A stretch of DNA of 64,000 nt from Maribacter_C sp947494565 (GTDB lineage: Bacteria > Bacteroidota > Bacteroidia > Flavobacteriales > Flavobacteriaceae), in assembly GCF_047345415.1 (NCBI RefSeq), contig NZ_JBLFEP010000002.1, forward strand, positions 1,003,558-1,067,557, read 5' to 3'. Made by a program: the position numbers and the translations under genes. The notes beneath the pieces were generated by a model that made no database searches, was not told where the DNA came from, and saw only the letters and a list, made by a program, of their open reading frames with translations. Position 1 is the stretch's first letter. Every line of letters starts with the position of its first letter. Of this stretch, positions 26,700 to 35,380 are shown piece after piece.

Positions 26700-26919
26700 A
26701 TTGAAAAAGAACTCAGCAGAAAACCACTACCTTAATTTGGACTTCCCATCGAATGGTTATCGTTTCAAATGAAGTTTTTTTTCTTTCTACTGTAACATTT
26801 TGGTTTTTCAACAGTCTTATAAGTAGTGAATTTTCATTTAGTGTCCCGATGCAAATCGGGATTGAATTAGTCAAGATAAAGTCGCATACTGTGGTTGGTG
26901 TTTGCGGCTTTATTTTTTT
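26700..26919 (+). ncRNA. Putative orphan small RNA with terminator
   Basis: Two hairpins stand on the plus strand with no rightward gene before them. The first is a 7-bp stem TCCCGAT-GCAA-ATCGGGA with a GNRA-type tetraloop (26844-26861). The second is an 11-bp stem (26876-26886 with 26902-26912) followed by eight T, a standard intrinsic terminator that only works rightward. The 5' end is not defined; the start given is a guess. Confidence 0.35.
26876..26919 (+). terminator. Rightward intrinsic terminator without upstream gene
   Basis: ATAAAGTCGCA pairs with TGCGGCTTTAT (one G-T pair) and is followed by TTTTTTT. No annotated rightward gene precedes it. Confidence 0.65.
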
Positions 26920-27289
26920 TGCTGGTTTTAATTAAAGGAAAATTTATAATGATCCAATTATTCCGCGCGAGGATAATCAAGAGAACTCATCTGGAAATAA
27001 GCCCATGATGCTCGATTTTAAACACTCTTTTCCCATAAAATCGTGGGTAAAGTGTTTTGATATTGGTAGTTCATCGAAAAACCGGAAATGCTTCATCATA
27101 AAAATTCTCGGAGACTTTTGTTGAAATAGCAAGAAATCAGCTATTAAATTATGGATTTGATAGTTCTCATGTTCTCTTCTTGTATAAGCCTTCGTTTTTC
27201 TCAAAAGCCGATGAAATGCCCTGCTAAGTAAATAGGCAATAACGCGACAAACCAGCGTTATTATAATTCATATATAATCGAATATCGAT

Positions 27290-27688
27290 ATGAACAAAAA
27301 GAATTTAGCTTTAGCTATAGTAATGGGACTGACATTTGCGAAGGGAGTTTTCGCCGCGGACCCTGAAACGGAAAAAGAAGATTTTGATATTAATTCAATT
27401 ACTTACATACAAGAGGAAGACGAAATCGAATTGGGTTTTGATGTCGCGGATTACTTACCTGAAGGGTTCGATCCGTACGCATTCTATTTCAATTTGGATT
27501 CCGTTGAATTCATCGAAGAAGAATGGTCACTTGATTTCGACACCGCTCAATACCTTCCAGAGGGTTTTGATGCCTATGCAGATCCTGTAGGAATTGAAGG
27601 AATCAATTACATCGATGAAAATGATGCCATCGAATTGGATCTAACTACTGAGAATTATCTTCCAGAAGGTTTCAATGCCTATTTGTAA
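27290..27688 (+). CDS. Secreted acidic YLPEGF-repeat protein
   Basis: Secreted protein of 132 residues: signal peptide (MNKKNLALAIVMGLTFAKGVFA), then three copies of a unit of about 33 residues. Each has an acidic strand (ITYIQEEDEIELGFD; VEFIEEEWSLDFD; INYIDENDAIELDL) followed by a nearly invariant YLPEGFxAY/PY motif at about 54-63, 87-96 and 122-131. The mature protein is very acidic. It has its own terminator. I do not recognise a named family; a surface or periplasmic structural or metal/cation-binding role is conceivable but unproven. Confidence 0.75.
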   Translation: MNKKNLALAIVMGLTFAKGVFAADPETEKEDFDINSITYIQEEDEIELGFDVADYLPEGFDPYAFYFNLDSVEFIEEEWSLDFDTAQYLPEGFDAYADPVGIEGINYIDENDAIELDLTTENYLPEGFNAYL

Positions 27689-27715
27689 GTAAAAACCATT
27701 TTAATATAACCTATA

Positions 27716-27750
27716 AAAAGGCCCCTGAAAGAGGGGCCTTTTCTTTTTCA
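27716..27750 (+). terminator. Intrinsic terminator
   Basis: AAAAGGCCCC-TGAAAGA-GGGGCCTTTT stem followed by TCTTTTT, 28 bp after the YLPEGF gene. It also serves the convergent hupE-like gene. Confidence 0.88.
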
Positions 27751-27787
27751 ACAATTACTTTGCTTATCAAGTTAAATTCCTAAGACC

Positions 27788-28471
27788 TCAGTGCCCCCCA
27801 TATAGGTATCCGTAAATCTGGTAGATGAAAAGACCGATACCGGCAATGACCAAATACAGGTTGGCCGCTTTGTAAAAAGCGGCATAACTTTTTTTGTTTT
27901 GCCATTTTGTTATGATAAATACAATGGGAATCAGAGCCAAAATCTGACCCAATTCCACTCCGATATTAAAACTTACGATTTTGGCTAAAAACTGTGAAGT
28001 GCCCACATCGAAAGACTGTAACCTAGTGGAAAGTCCGAAGCCATGGATCAAGCCAAAAATAAACACCATGAACAAGAGGTTCGGTGATTTGCTCTTGAAG
28101 TATTTTTCAAATCCTCCCAAATTCTCGAACCCTTTATAAAGCACACTGAGCGCAATGACCGCATCAATGAGATGCTCATTGGCCTGGATGCCAAGATAGG
28201 TTGCCCCAATGAGGGTAATACTATGGCCGATAGTGAAAACGGTAATGAAGCGTACAATATCCTTAAACCCTTGCAAGTAGAATATAACACCGGCCAAAAA
28301 AAGCAGATGATCATAACCGGTGACCATATGTTTGGCACCAACATAGATATAGGATAGGAGCCCACCATTGTTCAAAATCTCCTGATCTCCAGCACTGACA
28401 CCATGCGCCATGGCCAATACGGGAAACAAAAGCAGGATACAACCGATAAGTTTCTTCTTAGTCAACTTCAT
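27788..28471 (-). CDS. HupE/UreJ-family membrane transporter
   Basis: Integral membrane protein of 227 residues with about six or seven helices. It carries the HupE/UreJ_2 hallmarks: GAKHMVTGYDHLLFLAGVIF (His and Asp in a membrane helix), FTIGHSITL and FGLIHGFGLS. Members import nickel, cobalt or related metal ions in hydrogenase and urease loci, but Bacteroidota copies are found without those enzymes, as here. It follows the His-rich DUF4198 gene by 9 bp, so the two form an operon and probably one metal-handling system. Confidence 0.85.
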   Translation of the reverse strand: MKLTKKKLIGCILLLFPVLAMAHGVSAGDQEILNNGGLLSYIYVGAKHMVTGYDHLLFLAGVIFYLQGFKDIVRFITVFTIGHSITLIGATYLGIQANEHLIDAVIALSVLYKGFENLGGFEKYFKSKSPNLLFMVFIFGLIHGFGLSTRLQSFDVGTSQFLAKIVSFNIGVELGQILALIPIVFIITKWQNKKSYAAFYKAANLYLVIAGIGLFIYQIYGYLYGGH

Positions 28472-28480
28472 AGCCTACCG

Positions 28481-29737
28481 CTAATTTTTTCTGTTAAACC
28501 AGAAGAATAACAAACCGATCAATAAGACACTTAGAATCCAATAAACATAAGAAGGGATTCCACCTTCTTCATGAGTATGCGTGTCTTCTCCGTGAGCGTG
28601 AACCACTTCAAAGGTCAAGGTAGTCCAATTTGATTCATGAGTGTAGTTTTCCTCATCGGTCTCTACCAAATGTATGGTTTGTACATACCATATACCATCA
28701 GCGGATAAGCTCACCTCGATTACACCGTCGGCATCCGTGCGCATTTGTTGGCCAGAAGTATGGGTATGGGGTTCGATGTCGTCTTTTGTATCATTATCGT
28801 GCTCGTGGGCCTCATCTACTGAATGACTGTGTTTGGCCTGGGTTTCTTCGGCATGGGTATGTGAAGTGCTACCGTCTTTATGGGTGTGGGAGTGTTCATT
28901 CGCTTCCGATGTTTCCGTTTTATGACTGTGTTGGGTGGTTTCACCATCATGCGTATGCTTGTCCTCCGTTTTTGCTTCATGGGCGTGCCCTTGCACGGGA
29001 TTTTCATCATGATCATGTGCCTCTTCCTTTTTCGTGTCATGTGAAAGTCCGTGTTCCCCTGCGTCAGTATGCGTATGCTCGGCCCCGGTTTCGGTACCAT
29101 GGGTATGTCCATCTTCGGGCGCCTTGAAATTGGCATAGACCAACTGGTTGGCCAACGGCGCACCATTTAAAAGTAGTTTGATCCTTAAGGTATCCCCTGT
29201 ATTCAACTCATAAGGATTGTCAAGCGGAACAAACTCAATCGGATACCCCAACGCTTTTTGCCAGTCATCTGACTTTTTATCTCCAACTTGAAAAATGGTC
29301 TTTACATGTTTGGAGTATTTTTCGACGGCACTACTGTCCATTTTATTATTCTCGTGACGCCAATCGATCATGTCTAGGATGCCTTCATGTTCGAGGTAGG
29401 TGTTGAAGGCGTCAGCATCCATTTCTATCGCACGGGGCGCAGTGGAAATACCTGCCACCCAAGTACCCGCTTCACCGGTCTTAAAATTCAATACAGTAAC
29501 ACTGTCCTTTTCGCTCCATTGCGATTCGGCTACTTTTATTCGTTGCCCGTTACCTAACAAACTAGCATCAAGCATGCGGTCGCGGTCGATAACATTTTCA
29601 CTTTTATCAAAAGTTCCGTTGAATAGTTGGATGGTGGCAGCCGTGTTGGGTTCAAGAAAATAACCCTCTAACTTGAGATACATGACATGGCTGCTGAACA
29701 GTACAAAGGCAATTAACGCAATAAAAATCTTTTTCAT
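28481..29737 (-). CDS. DUF4198 protein with large histidine-rich insert
   Basis: Envelope protein of 418 residues: signal peptide, DUF4198-like beta domain (about 22-205, LKLEGYFLEPNTAATIQLFNG; IEFVPLDNPYELNTGDTLRIKLLLNG), then a low-complexity stretch (about 210-330) with roughly 25 histidines in HTH, HSH and HDH pairs mixed with Asp and Glu. A beta segment, a second HAHGEDTHTHEEG cluster and a C-terminal membrane helix (YVYWILSVLLIGLLFFWF) complete it. Histidine clusters on a membrane-tethered protein beside HupE point to extracytoplasmic capture of nickel, cobalt, zinc or copper. Confidence 0.82.
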   Translation of the reverse strand: MKKIFIALIAFVLFSSHVMYLKLEGYFLEPNTAATIQLFNGTFDKSENVIDRDRMLDASLLGNGQRIKVAESQWSEKDSVTVLNFKTGEAGTWVAGISTAPRAIEMDADAFNTYLEHEGILDMIDWRHENNKMDSSAVEKYSKHVKTIFQVGDKKSDDWQKALGYPIEFVPLDNPYELNTGDTLRIKLLLNGAPLANQLVYANFKAPEDGHTHGTETGAEHTHTDAGEHGLSHDTKKEEAHDHDENPVQGHAHEAKTEDKHTHDGETTQHSHKTETSEANEHSHTHKDGSTSHTHAEETQAKHSHSVDEAHEHDNDTKDDIEPHTHTSGQQMRTDADGVIEVSLSADGIWYVQTIHLVETDEENYTHESNWTTLTFEVVHAHGEDTHTHEEGGIPSYVYWILSVLLIGLLFFWFNRKN

Positions 29738-29907
29738 AGGGACGTATTAAGTGAAGACCATATTGGCCATCAGGTGTATACTACTTGTAACATAGCACCT
29801 AAAAATAGTGAAAAAAGGTTGATTTGGCTCGATACGCTCATTCTCAGGGGGTATACACCCGCTATCTTAACGCTGGTGAACTTGAGGATGTCGCTTTATA
29901 TTTTGAT

Positions 29908-31338
29908 TTAGAATATCATGGGAATCACATATTGAAACATAAGAATCAATAGGGCTACGGCAATAAGATTTAGGATAACCCCAACTCGCGCCATTTCATG
30001 TACCTTGACATACCCACTGGCAAACACAATAGCATTGGGCGGAGTGGCCATGGGAAGCATGAAGGCACAACTGCTCGCAATAGTCACCGGAATGAGCAGA
30101 TAGAGCACAGGAATTTCCAAACCAATGGCGATACCGGCCACGACTGGTGCTAGAACTGCAACGAGGGCTACGTTGCTCATGATTTCCGTCATAAAAAGCA
30201 TGAGGAAAATAAGTAAGCTGGCCATGACCAAAATCGAAATATCGCTACTTGCGATAAGATTCGCGACAAGATCGACAATACCACTGACCGACATGCCTTT
30301 GGCGAGGGCCAATCCGCCGCCAAAAAGAATCAAAATACCCCAAGCCAGTTTGGAAGTGTCTTTCCACACAATCAAAAAATCACCTTTTTTTAGATTGTAT
30401 GGTACAGCAAATAAGGATATGGCCGCAAAAATACTGATCATCGTATCGTTTAATTTGAGGGCAGGAAATAGATCATTGATCAGGGCCCTGAAAATCCAAA
30501 GGGCTACCGTGATGCCGAAGATAACGAGCACCATGCGCTCTTTTCCTGACATGGGGCCAAGTTTACGCAGCTCTGTATTGATCACCTCTTTCGATGCAGC
30601 AAATTTCAACTGTTTATTGGGAAACATCCATTTGGTCAACACGACATAGCTGATACCGATCATCGTAGCGGAAAACGGAATGCCCAATAACATCCACTTA
30701 AAAAAAGAAATCTCGATATCATATTCATTTTCCAGGAGCCCGATCATCACCATGTTCGGAGGTGTACCGATTACCGTGGCCACTCCACCTGCATTCGCTG
30801 AAAAAGCAATACCTAACATAACACTCAGAGCGAAGTTTTGATCACTCTTCGTAAACCCATCCTCGTCGTTCACCAATAAACCGATCACTGACATGGCGAT
30901 AGGAAGCATCACCACTGTAGTAGCCGTATTGCTGATCCACATGCTCAGGGACGCAGTGGCGATCATAAAGCCCAAAACCACCTTATTGGGAGTAGTACCT
31001 GTGAGCTTGATGATATTTAGAGCTATTCGTCGATGGAGGTTCACTTTCTCCAAGGCAAGAGCCATGACAAATCCTCCAAAAAACAAGAATACGATAGGAC
31101 TTCCATAGTTGGCGCCGACATCGGCAATGGGCATGACTTTAAGCAAGGGAAACAATAGCAGTGGTAGCAGCGCGGAAACCGAAATGGAAACAGCTTCGGT
31201 AATCCACCATACAATCATCCATACCGCCACCGCGATAACGTGGTCCCCTTGTTCGGAAACCATGTTAAAAGGTAGACTTAGAATGATCAAAAAAAGAATC
31301 GGCCCCAGAAATAGCCCTAGTTTTTTGCTTAGATGCAT
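29908..31338 (-). CDS. SLC13/DASS family anion transporter
   Basis: Sodium-coupled anion symporter of 476 residues with about 11-12 membrane helices. Family motifs are visible: WWITEAVSISVSALLP near the N-terminus, ATASLSMWISNTATTVVMLPI (SNT motif of the first carboxylate site) and MEIMSNVALVAVLAP plus CAFMLPMATPPNAIVFASGY (second SNT-like site and proline-rich loop). Substrates may be dicarboxylates, sulfate or phosphate; sequence alone does not decide. It ends a leftward series of genes that begins at 38112. Confidence 0.9.
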   Translation of the reverse strand: MHLSKKLGLFLGPILFLIILSLPFNMVSEQGDHVIAVAVWMIVWWITEAVSISVSALLPLLLFPLLKVMPIADVGANYGSPIVFLFFGGFVMALALEKVNLHRRIALNIIKLTGTTPNKVVLGFMIATASLSMWISNTATTVVMLPIAMSVIGLLVNDEDGFTKSDQNFALSVMLGIAFSANAGGVATVIGTPPNMVMIGLLENEYDIEISFFKWMLLGIPFSATMIGISYVVLTKWMFPNKQLKFAASKEVINTELRKLGPMSGKERMVLVIFGITVALWIFRALINDLFPALKLNDTMISIFAAISLFAVPYNLKKGDFLIVWKDTSKLAWGILILFGGGLALAKGMSVSGIVDLVANLIASSDISILVMASLLIFLMLFMTEIMSNVALVAVLAPVVAGIAIGLEIPVLYLLIPVTIASSCAFMLPMATPPNAIVFASGYVKVHEMARVGVILNLIAVALLILMFQYVIPMIF

Positions 31339-31407
31339 AGTTGGTAATTGCTAGCCCTAAGCTATGTTTTTTCTTTTGGATTTAGAAACTATTGCACCAA
31401 AAGTAAT

Positions 31408-32802
31408 TCAGTAAACGATCGAATCGGAGGCAAGGGGCGGTAGTTCATAATTGCCGTAGTCGATTTGAATCGCTTCATTCGTTAAGGTTTGTATTTCTTT
31501 AGCGGCAACTTTGCTCTGAAAGAGGTATATTTTTTCCAGGCTTTGAAAATCGGAGAGGTCGGAAAGGTAATCTCCTTCGAAATCCGTATGGGTCAAATTG
31601 ATCGATTTTAAATGTTCCAAGATTGTCAAGCTCTTGATTTGCCTACCTGTAATCGAGGTATGGTCCAATTTTAAAATAGTCAAATTTGGCAGTTGTCCCA
31701 GTTTTTCGAAAATGATATCAGTGACTTGGGTGCCACCTAAATCCAAACGTGCGATTTGAGTCTTGAGAGGAAGAAGGATTTCGAAATCATCATCTCCGAA
31801 TGTAGGCTTGTTAATGGCCGAAACACTAAGAAAGTTTGATTCCTTACTGATAAGATCCACATGTATCCCAGCTTTTTCAATAGTCAGAATACTGTCTTGC
31901 GACGCCTCCGTTATTTCCATATCTGGATAATCGTTTTCTACTTTTCTAGGGAAAAAAGCAGCGAATAGCTCCTTCGGCAAGCCCGTGGTTTTTATAGTGC
32001 CATTGAAAGGGTGCCCAGCATCGATCCATGCCCCGACCAATTTGATTTCTTCTTTCGTAGGTTGTGTTTTTCCTTCTGGGGGCATATGATCATCATCATC
32101 CATAGGCAGGGTCATACGCGAAAATAACTCGCTTTTTTCGGCATTACCTTGGAGGATAACCGCACCATTTTCGCCCCCTTCTTGGATATCTTCGGGTGTA
32201 TGCAATTGTAACGCACCCTTAGTTTTCTTGGGATTGTGACAACTTACACATTTATTATTTAAAATAGGTTTGATGACATCTTCGTAAATCAAGGCGTCCT
32301 CCCAATTGGTATCGTTCAGAACAATTTCTTTTTCCTCGAACGTTTCAAAACCCAAGGCCGATTTTACCGAATTGGGTAAAGGTTCGACCAGATAATCATC
32401 TCCATGGGTAATATTTCCGCCTTCATGTCCGGTAAAGGAAATCAAAACAAAGAACAGTACTGAAAGAAGTGCTGTGGGTACTTTATGGAGAAAACGGATG
32501 GTGCTTGTCTTTGAGAGTTTGGCGAACATGATAAAGGAAAACAAGGCCGTGGCTATACCCAACCACAGATGCCATTTTACCGTTTCAAAAGAATAGCCTT
32601 CCCCTAAGTATTGAAGATACCCGGTAATACAAGCCAATACGGCACTGAATCCGCCCCATAGGAATATTAACGGTACCACTGGGGCATACTGCTGTCTTTT
32701 TCGGGCATACCACTGCACTAGAAGGCCTAAAGTGATAAAACCGATGGGCAAGTGAACAATGAGCGGGTGAAGTCGCCCTATGAGTTGTTTGATAACTTCC
32801 AT
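31408..32802 (-). CDS. DUF2231 membrane / cytochrome c / leucine-rich-repeat fusion
   Basis: Multi-domain protein of 464 residues. The first 130 residues are membrane helices of DUF2231 type (RLHPLIVHLPIGFI). A planctomycete-type cytochrome c follows with one heme site NNKCVSCHNPKK (Cys185, Cys188, His189) and a probable axial Met in the MPPEGKTQPT segment. The end (about 340-440) is a short leucine-rich repeat stack (LPNLTILKLDHTSITGRQI; LKSINLTHTDFEG). The heme domain is probably periplasmic, so this is an electron-transfer partner for the PSD1/DUF1501 proteins encoded upstream. Confidence 0.85.
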   Translation of the reverse strand: MEVIKQLIGRLHPLIVHLPIGFITLGLLVQWYARKRQQYAPVVPLIFLWGGFSAVLACITGYLQYLGEGYSFETVKWHLWLGIATALFSFIMFAKLSKTSTIRFLHKVPTALLSVLFFVLISFTGHEGGNITHGDDYLVEPLPNSVKSALGFETFEEKEIVLNDTNWEDALIYEDVIKPILNNKCVSCHNPKKTKGALQLHTPEDIQEGGENGAVILQGNAEKSELFSRMTLPMDDDDHMPPEGKTQPTKEEIKLVGAWIDAGHPFNGTIKTTGLPKELFAAFFPRKVENDYPDMEITEASQDSILTIEKAGIHVDLISKESNFLSVSAINKPTFGDDDFEILLPLKTQIARLDLGGTQVTDIIFEKLGQLPNLTILKLDHTSITGRQIKSLTILEHLKSINLTHTDFEGDYLSDLSDFQSLEKIYLFQSKVAAKEIQTLTNEAIQIDYGNYELPPLASDSIVY

Positions 32803-32850
32803 CTATTTCAAAGATGCTTTTAAATTAGTAAGAGAATTCAGCATTTTGGA

Positions 32851-33723
32851 TTATTCAACCTGCAACCTGTCCTTCAGAACCTTCATCATGTACACGTTGG
32901 CTTTCCATTGATCTGCCACAGGCACTTGGGTGTAGGGTAGGGTCGGCATGTAATCCGCGGGGCCGAATTCCGTTGTAATCGTATATAAGTCCTGCGTTTC
33001 CCATTTCTGACGAATGACCTTTTCCCAAATGTCCATATGTCTGTTGACGGCTTTCTTCCATTCGGGGGCTTCCGGATCATTGACCTGAGGCCCTTCTGCA
33101 TGACCCACTCGGGCATGAATGTGATAGGAACGTTCCAAGACTTCAGCCAGTTCTTGGTCTTGACCGCTCAATAACGATTCATGAACGACCATCCAATGGC
33201 TAATGTCAAGCGTCATCTTCAATTCTGGTATGGCCTCAATATAGTTTTTGGTATCCGGTAGATTGTAACTGAATCGTCCGCGGTGTGTTTCATGATAAAT
33301 AGGAATGTTGTACGCTTTCGCCATCTTATTGGCGGCATCGATAAACGCTTTGTTCTGTTCAAAGGTGTAAAAGTCATTGCCTGTATGACAATTGATATAG
33401 GCCGGTTTCCAGGCAATCAAGGTCTTGAAGTGTGCTGTATACGCTTTCAAGCTTTCTGCAAAAGGGAGCGATTTGTTTGTACCATTCAAAAAACCGACTT
33501 TCAGCTCGTATTTTTCCAAAGCGGCCTTGAGTTCCGATTGGCCTTTTTCATCTGAAGGGAACCAGGTTTCGAGTCCGTCATAGCCAGAAGCCTTTGTTTT
33601 TTCGCAAAAGGCATCCCATGATATCTGTCGACCCCAATCCGTTTGAAAGAATTCCAGTTTTTTTTGTTGCGAGAAGAGCGTAATGGTGAATAAAGAAAGA
33701 ATCGCAAAAAATCGTATGCTCAT
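32851..33723 (-). CDS. Secreted sugar phosphate isomerase/epimerase-like TIM barrel
   Basis: TIM-barrel protein of 290 residues of the AP endonuclease family 2/xylose isomerase-like group, with a signal peptide (MSIRFFAILSLFTITLFSQQ). Likely metal ligands are spread over HETHRGRFSYN, MTLDISHWMVV and HARVGHAEG. The frame continues upstream to 33795, but a signal peptide at 33723 marks the real start. It lies between the DUF1501 gene and the cytochrome fusion; members of such clusters are thought to convert sugars or polyols. Substrate unknown. Confidence 0.82.
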   Translation of the reverse strand: MSIRFFAILSLFTITLFSQQKKLEFFQTDWGRQISWDAFCEKTKASGYDGLETWFPSDEKGQSELKAALEKYELKVGFLNGTNKSLPFAESLKAYTAHFKTLIAWKPAYINCHTGNDFYTFEQNKAFIDAANKMAKAYNIPIYHETHRGRFSYNLPDTKNYIEAIPELKMTLDISHWMVVHESLLSGQDQELAEVLERSYHIHARVGHAEGPQVNDPEAPEWKKAVNRHMDIWEKVIRQKWETQDLYTITTEFGPADYMPTLPYTQVPVADQWKANVYMMKVLKDRLQVE

Positions 33724-33868
33724 TTTTTTTGGTCTGGTTATTATTTTCAATTTTTTTTGGCCCTTTATGTTGAAACTTGATGTTCTTCCATTCACAACAG
33801 ACGAAAAACATTCCTGCTATCGGGAAACTGTTCCGCCTACTAAGGAATACGCCACTTCAGAAGCTCGA

Positions 33869-35380
33869 TCAACTTAGTATTTCTTTGATGACCTCACCCT
33901 CTACGTCGGTCAATCGAAAATTACGTCCTTGAAATGCATAGGTAAATTGCTCATGGTCAAAACCGAGTAAATGCAGGATGGTCGCGTGAACGTCATGGAC
34001 CGATACACGTCCCTCGATTCCTGAGAATCCGATATCGTCGGTTTTTCCATGGGCAGCTCCTTTTTTGATGCCACCTCCGGCCATCCACATGGTAAAGGCA
34101 TCTCCATGATGATCACGACCTTTATAGGCCATTTCCTTATTTCCACGGTTCTCTTGCATGGGGGTCCTTCCAAATTCCCCGCCCCAGACGATCAACGTAT
34201 CCTCTAAAAGTCCCCGTTGCTTTAGGTCCAAAATTAGGGCCGCAATGGGTCGGTCTATTTCACGACACTTATTCCGTAATCCGAGATCGATCGAACCCTC
34301 GCGAATATTACCATGGGTATCCCATCCCCAATCGAAAAGTTGAACAAAGCGTACGCCATCTTCTACCAATTTCCGTGCGAGTAGGCAGTTGTTGGCGAAT
34401 GACTCTTTGCCCGGTTCAACACCATACATCTGTTTGATGTTTTCGGGTTCGTTGTTGATGTTCATCACTTCTGGCACGGCAATTTGCATGCGGTATGCCA
34501 TTTCGTACTGATTGATACGGGCTAAGATCTCAGGGTCGGCATATTTGGCATATTCCTCCTTGTTGATTTGATTGATGGCGTCGATCGTACTTTTTTTAAG
34601 ATTTCTGGTAATCCCATCTGGATCTTCGATGTACAGCACCGGGTCGCCTTCCGATCGGCATTGCACGCCTTGATATACCGAGGGCAAAAATCCGCTCCCC
34701 CAAACACTTTTACCCGCATCAGGGGTGTTCCCCCCCGAAGTCAATACCACGAAACCGGGTAAGTTTTGATTTTCCGACCCCAAACCGTAGGTTGCCCAAG
34801 CACCGATGCTAGGTCTCCCCAATCGGGCACTGCCCGTATGCATGAACAATTGCGCCGGCCCGTGATTGAATTGATCGGTATGAACCGCCTTTAAAAAAGC
34901 CACTTCATCGATTACGCTCTTAAAATGGGGTAAAAAGTTCGAAACCCAATTTCCTGATTCACCTTCTTGCTTGAATTCAGCCTGTGGCCCCATTAATTTT
35001 GGTGTACCCTTTATGAAAGCGAATTTCTTTCCTTCCAACAAAGACTGCGGACAATCTTGCCCGTGATATTTATGGAGTTGGGGTTTATAATCGAACATCT
35101 CCAATTGCGAAGGGGCACCGGCCATATGTAAATAGATAACCGATTTCACTTTGGGGCTAAAAGGTGGGGACAAGGTCGCCAACGGATTCAAATCCCGCTC
35201 ACCAAAGGCCATAGTGCTCTTGGTATTGGTAGATGGTTTTGGATCGCATCCCATAAAAATCGAGCTCAAGGCGAGACCGCCCATACCTTGGGCACAACTT
35301 TTTATAAAGTGCCGCCGGGTTTGCGCCTGTGCCTCTCGAACCTGCTTTTCTCGAATCAGTCTTTCTAGGTTGTCTTTCAT
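33869..35380 (-). CDS. DUF1501 protein (sulfatase/alkaline phosphatase-like), Tat-exported
   Basis: Protein of 503 residues with a twin-arginine signal (RRHFIK at 22-27, then a hydrophobic stretch to about 43 ending MGCDP). The body is DUF1501, an alkaline-phosphatase-superfamily fold; typical segments include FDWGWDTHGNIREG, LIVWGGEFGRTPM and GRDHHGDAFTMWMAGGGIKKG. Enzymatic role of the family is not established. Its ATG overlaps the stop of the PSD1 gene by one base (TGATG); the two are almost always paired. Confidence 0.9.
   Translation of the reverse strand: MKDNLERLIREKQVREAQAQTRRHFIKSCAQGMGGLALSSIFMGCDPKPSTNTKSTMAFGERDLNPLATLSPPFSPKVKSVIYLHMAGAPSQLEMFDYKPQLHKYHGQDCPQSLLEGKKFAFIKGTPKLMGPQAEFKQEGESGNWVSNFLPHFKSVIDEVAFLKAVHTDQFNHGPAQLFMHTGSARLGRPSIGAWATYGLGSENQNLPGFVVLTSGGNTPDAGKSVWGSGFLPSVYQGVQCRSEGDPVLYIEDPDGITRNLKKSTIDAINQINKEEYAKYADPEILARINQYEMAYRMQIAVPEVMNINNEPENIKQMYGVEPGKESFANNCLLARKLVEDGVRFVQLFDWGWDTHGNIREGSIDLGLRNKCREIDRPIAALILDLKQRGLLEDTLIVWGGEFGRTPMQENRGNKEMAYKGRDHHGDAFTMWMAGGGIKKGAAHGKTDDIGFSGIEGRVSVHDVHATILHLLGFDHEQFTYAFQGRNFRLTDVEGEVIKEILS

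Larger units (their letters stand above)
26621..27289. other. Long gene-poor stretch
   Basis: About 670 bp of AT-rich DNA. It holds a possible rightward small RNA or its terminator (26844-26919) and two open frames that lack supporting features (26753-26935 rightward and 26977-27204 leftward). The 3' part is the leader of the repeat protein at 27290. Confidence 0.5.

Noticed and set aside
26753..26935. Rightward 60-codon open frame over the orphan hairpins
   Set aside because: It crosses both hairpins and has no support. The structured RNA reading is simpler.
26977..27204. Leftward 75-codon open frame in the gene-poor gap
   Set aside because: No ribosome site, domain or conservation cue; amino acid make-up (many His, Phe, Lys) looks like translated AT-rich spacer.
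28630..29166. Overlapping frames with His-, Pro- or Met-rich translations
   Set aside because: They mirror the repeated CAT/CAC codons of the histidine-rich gene on the opposite strand.
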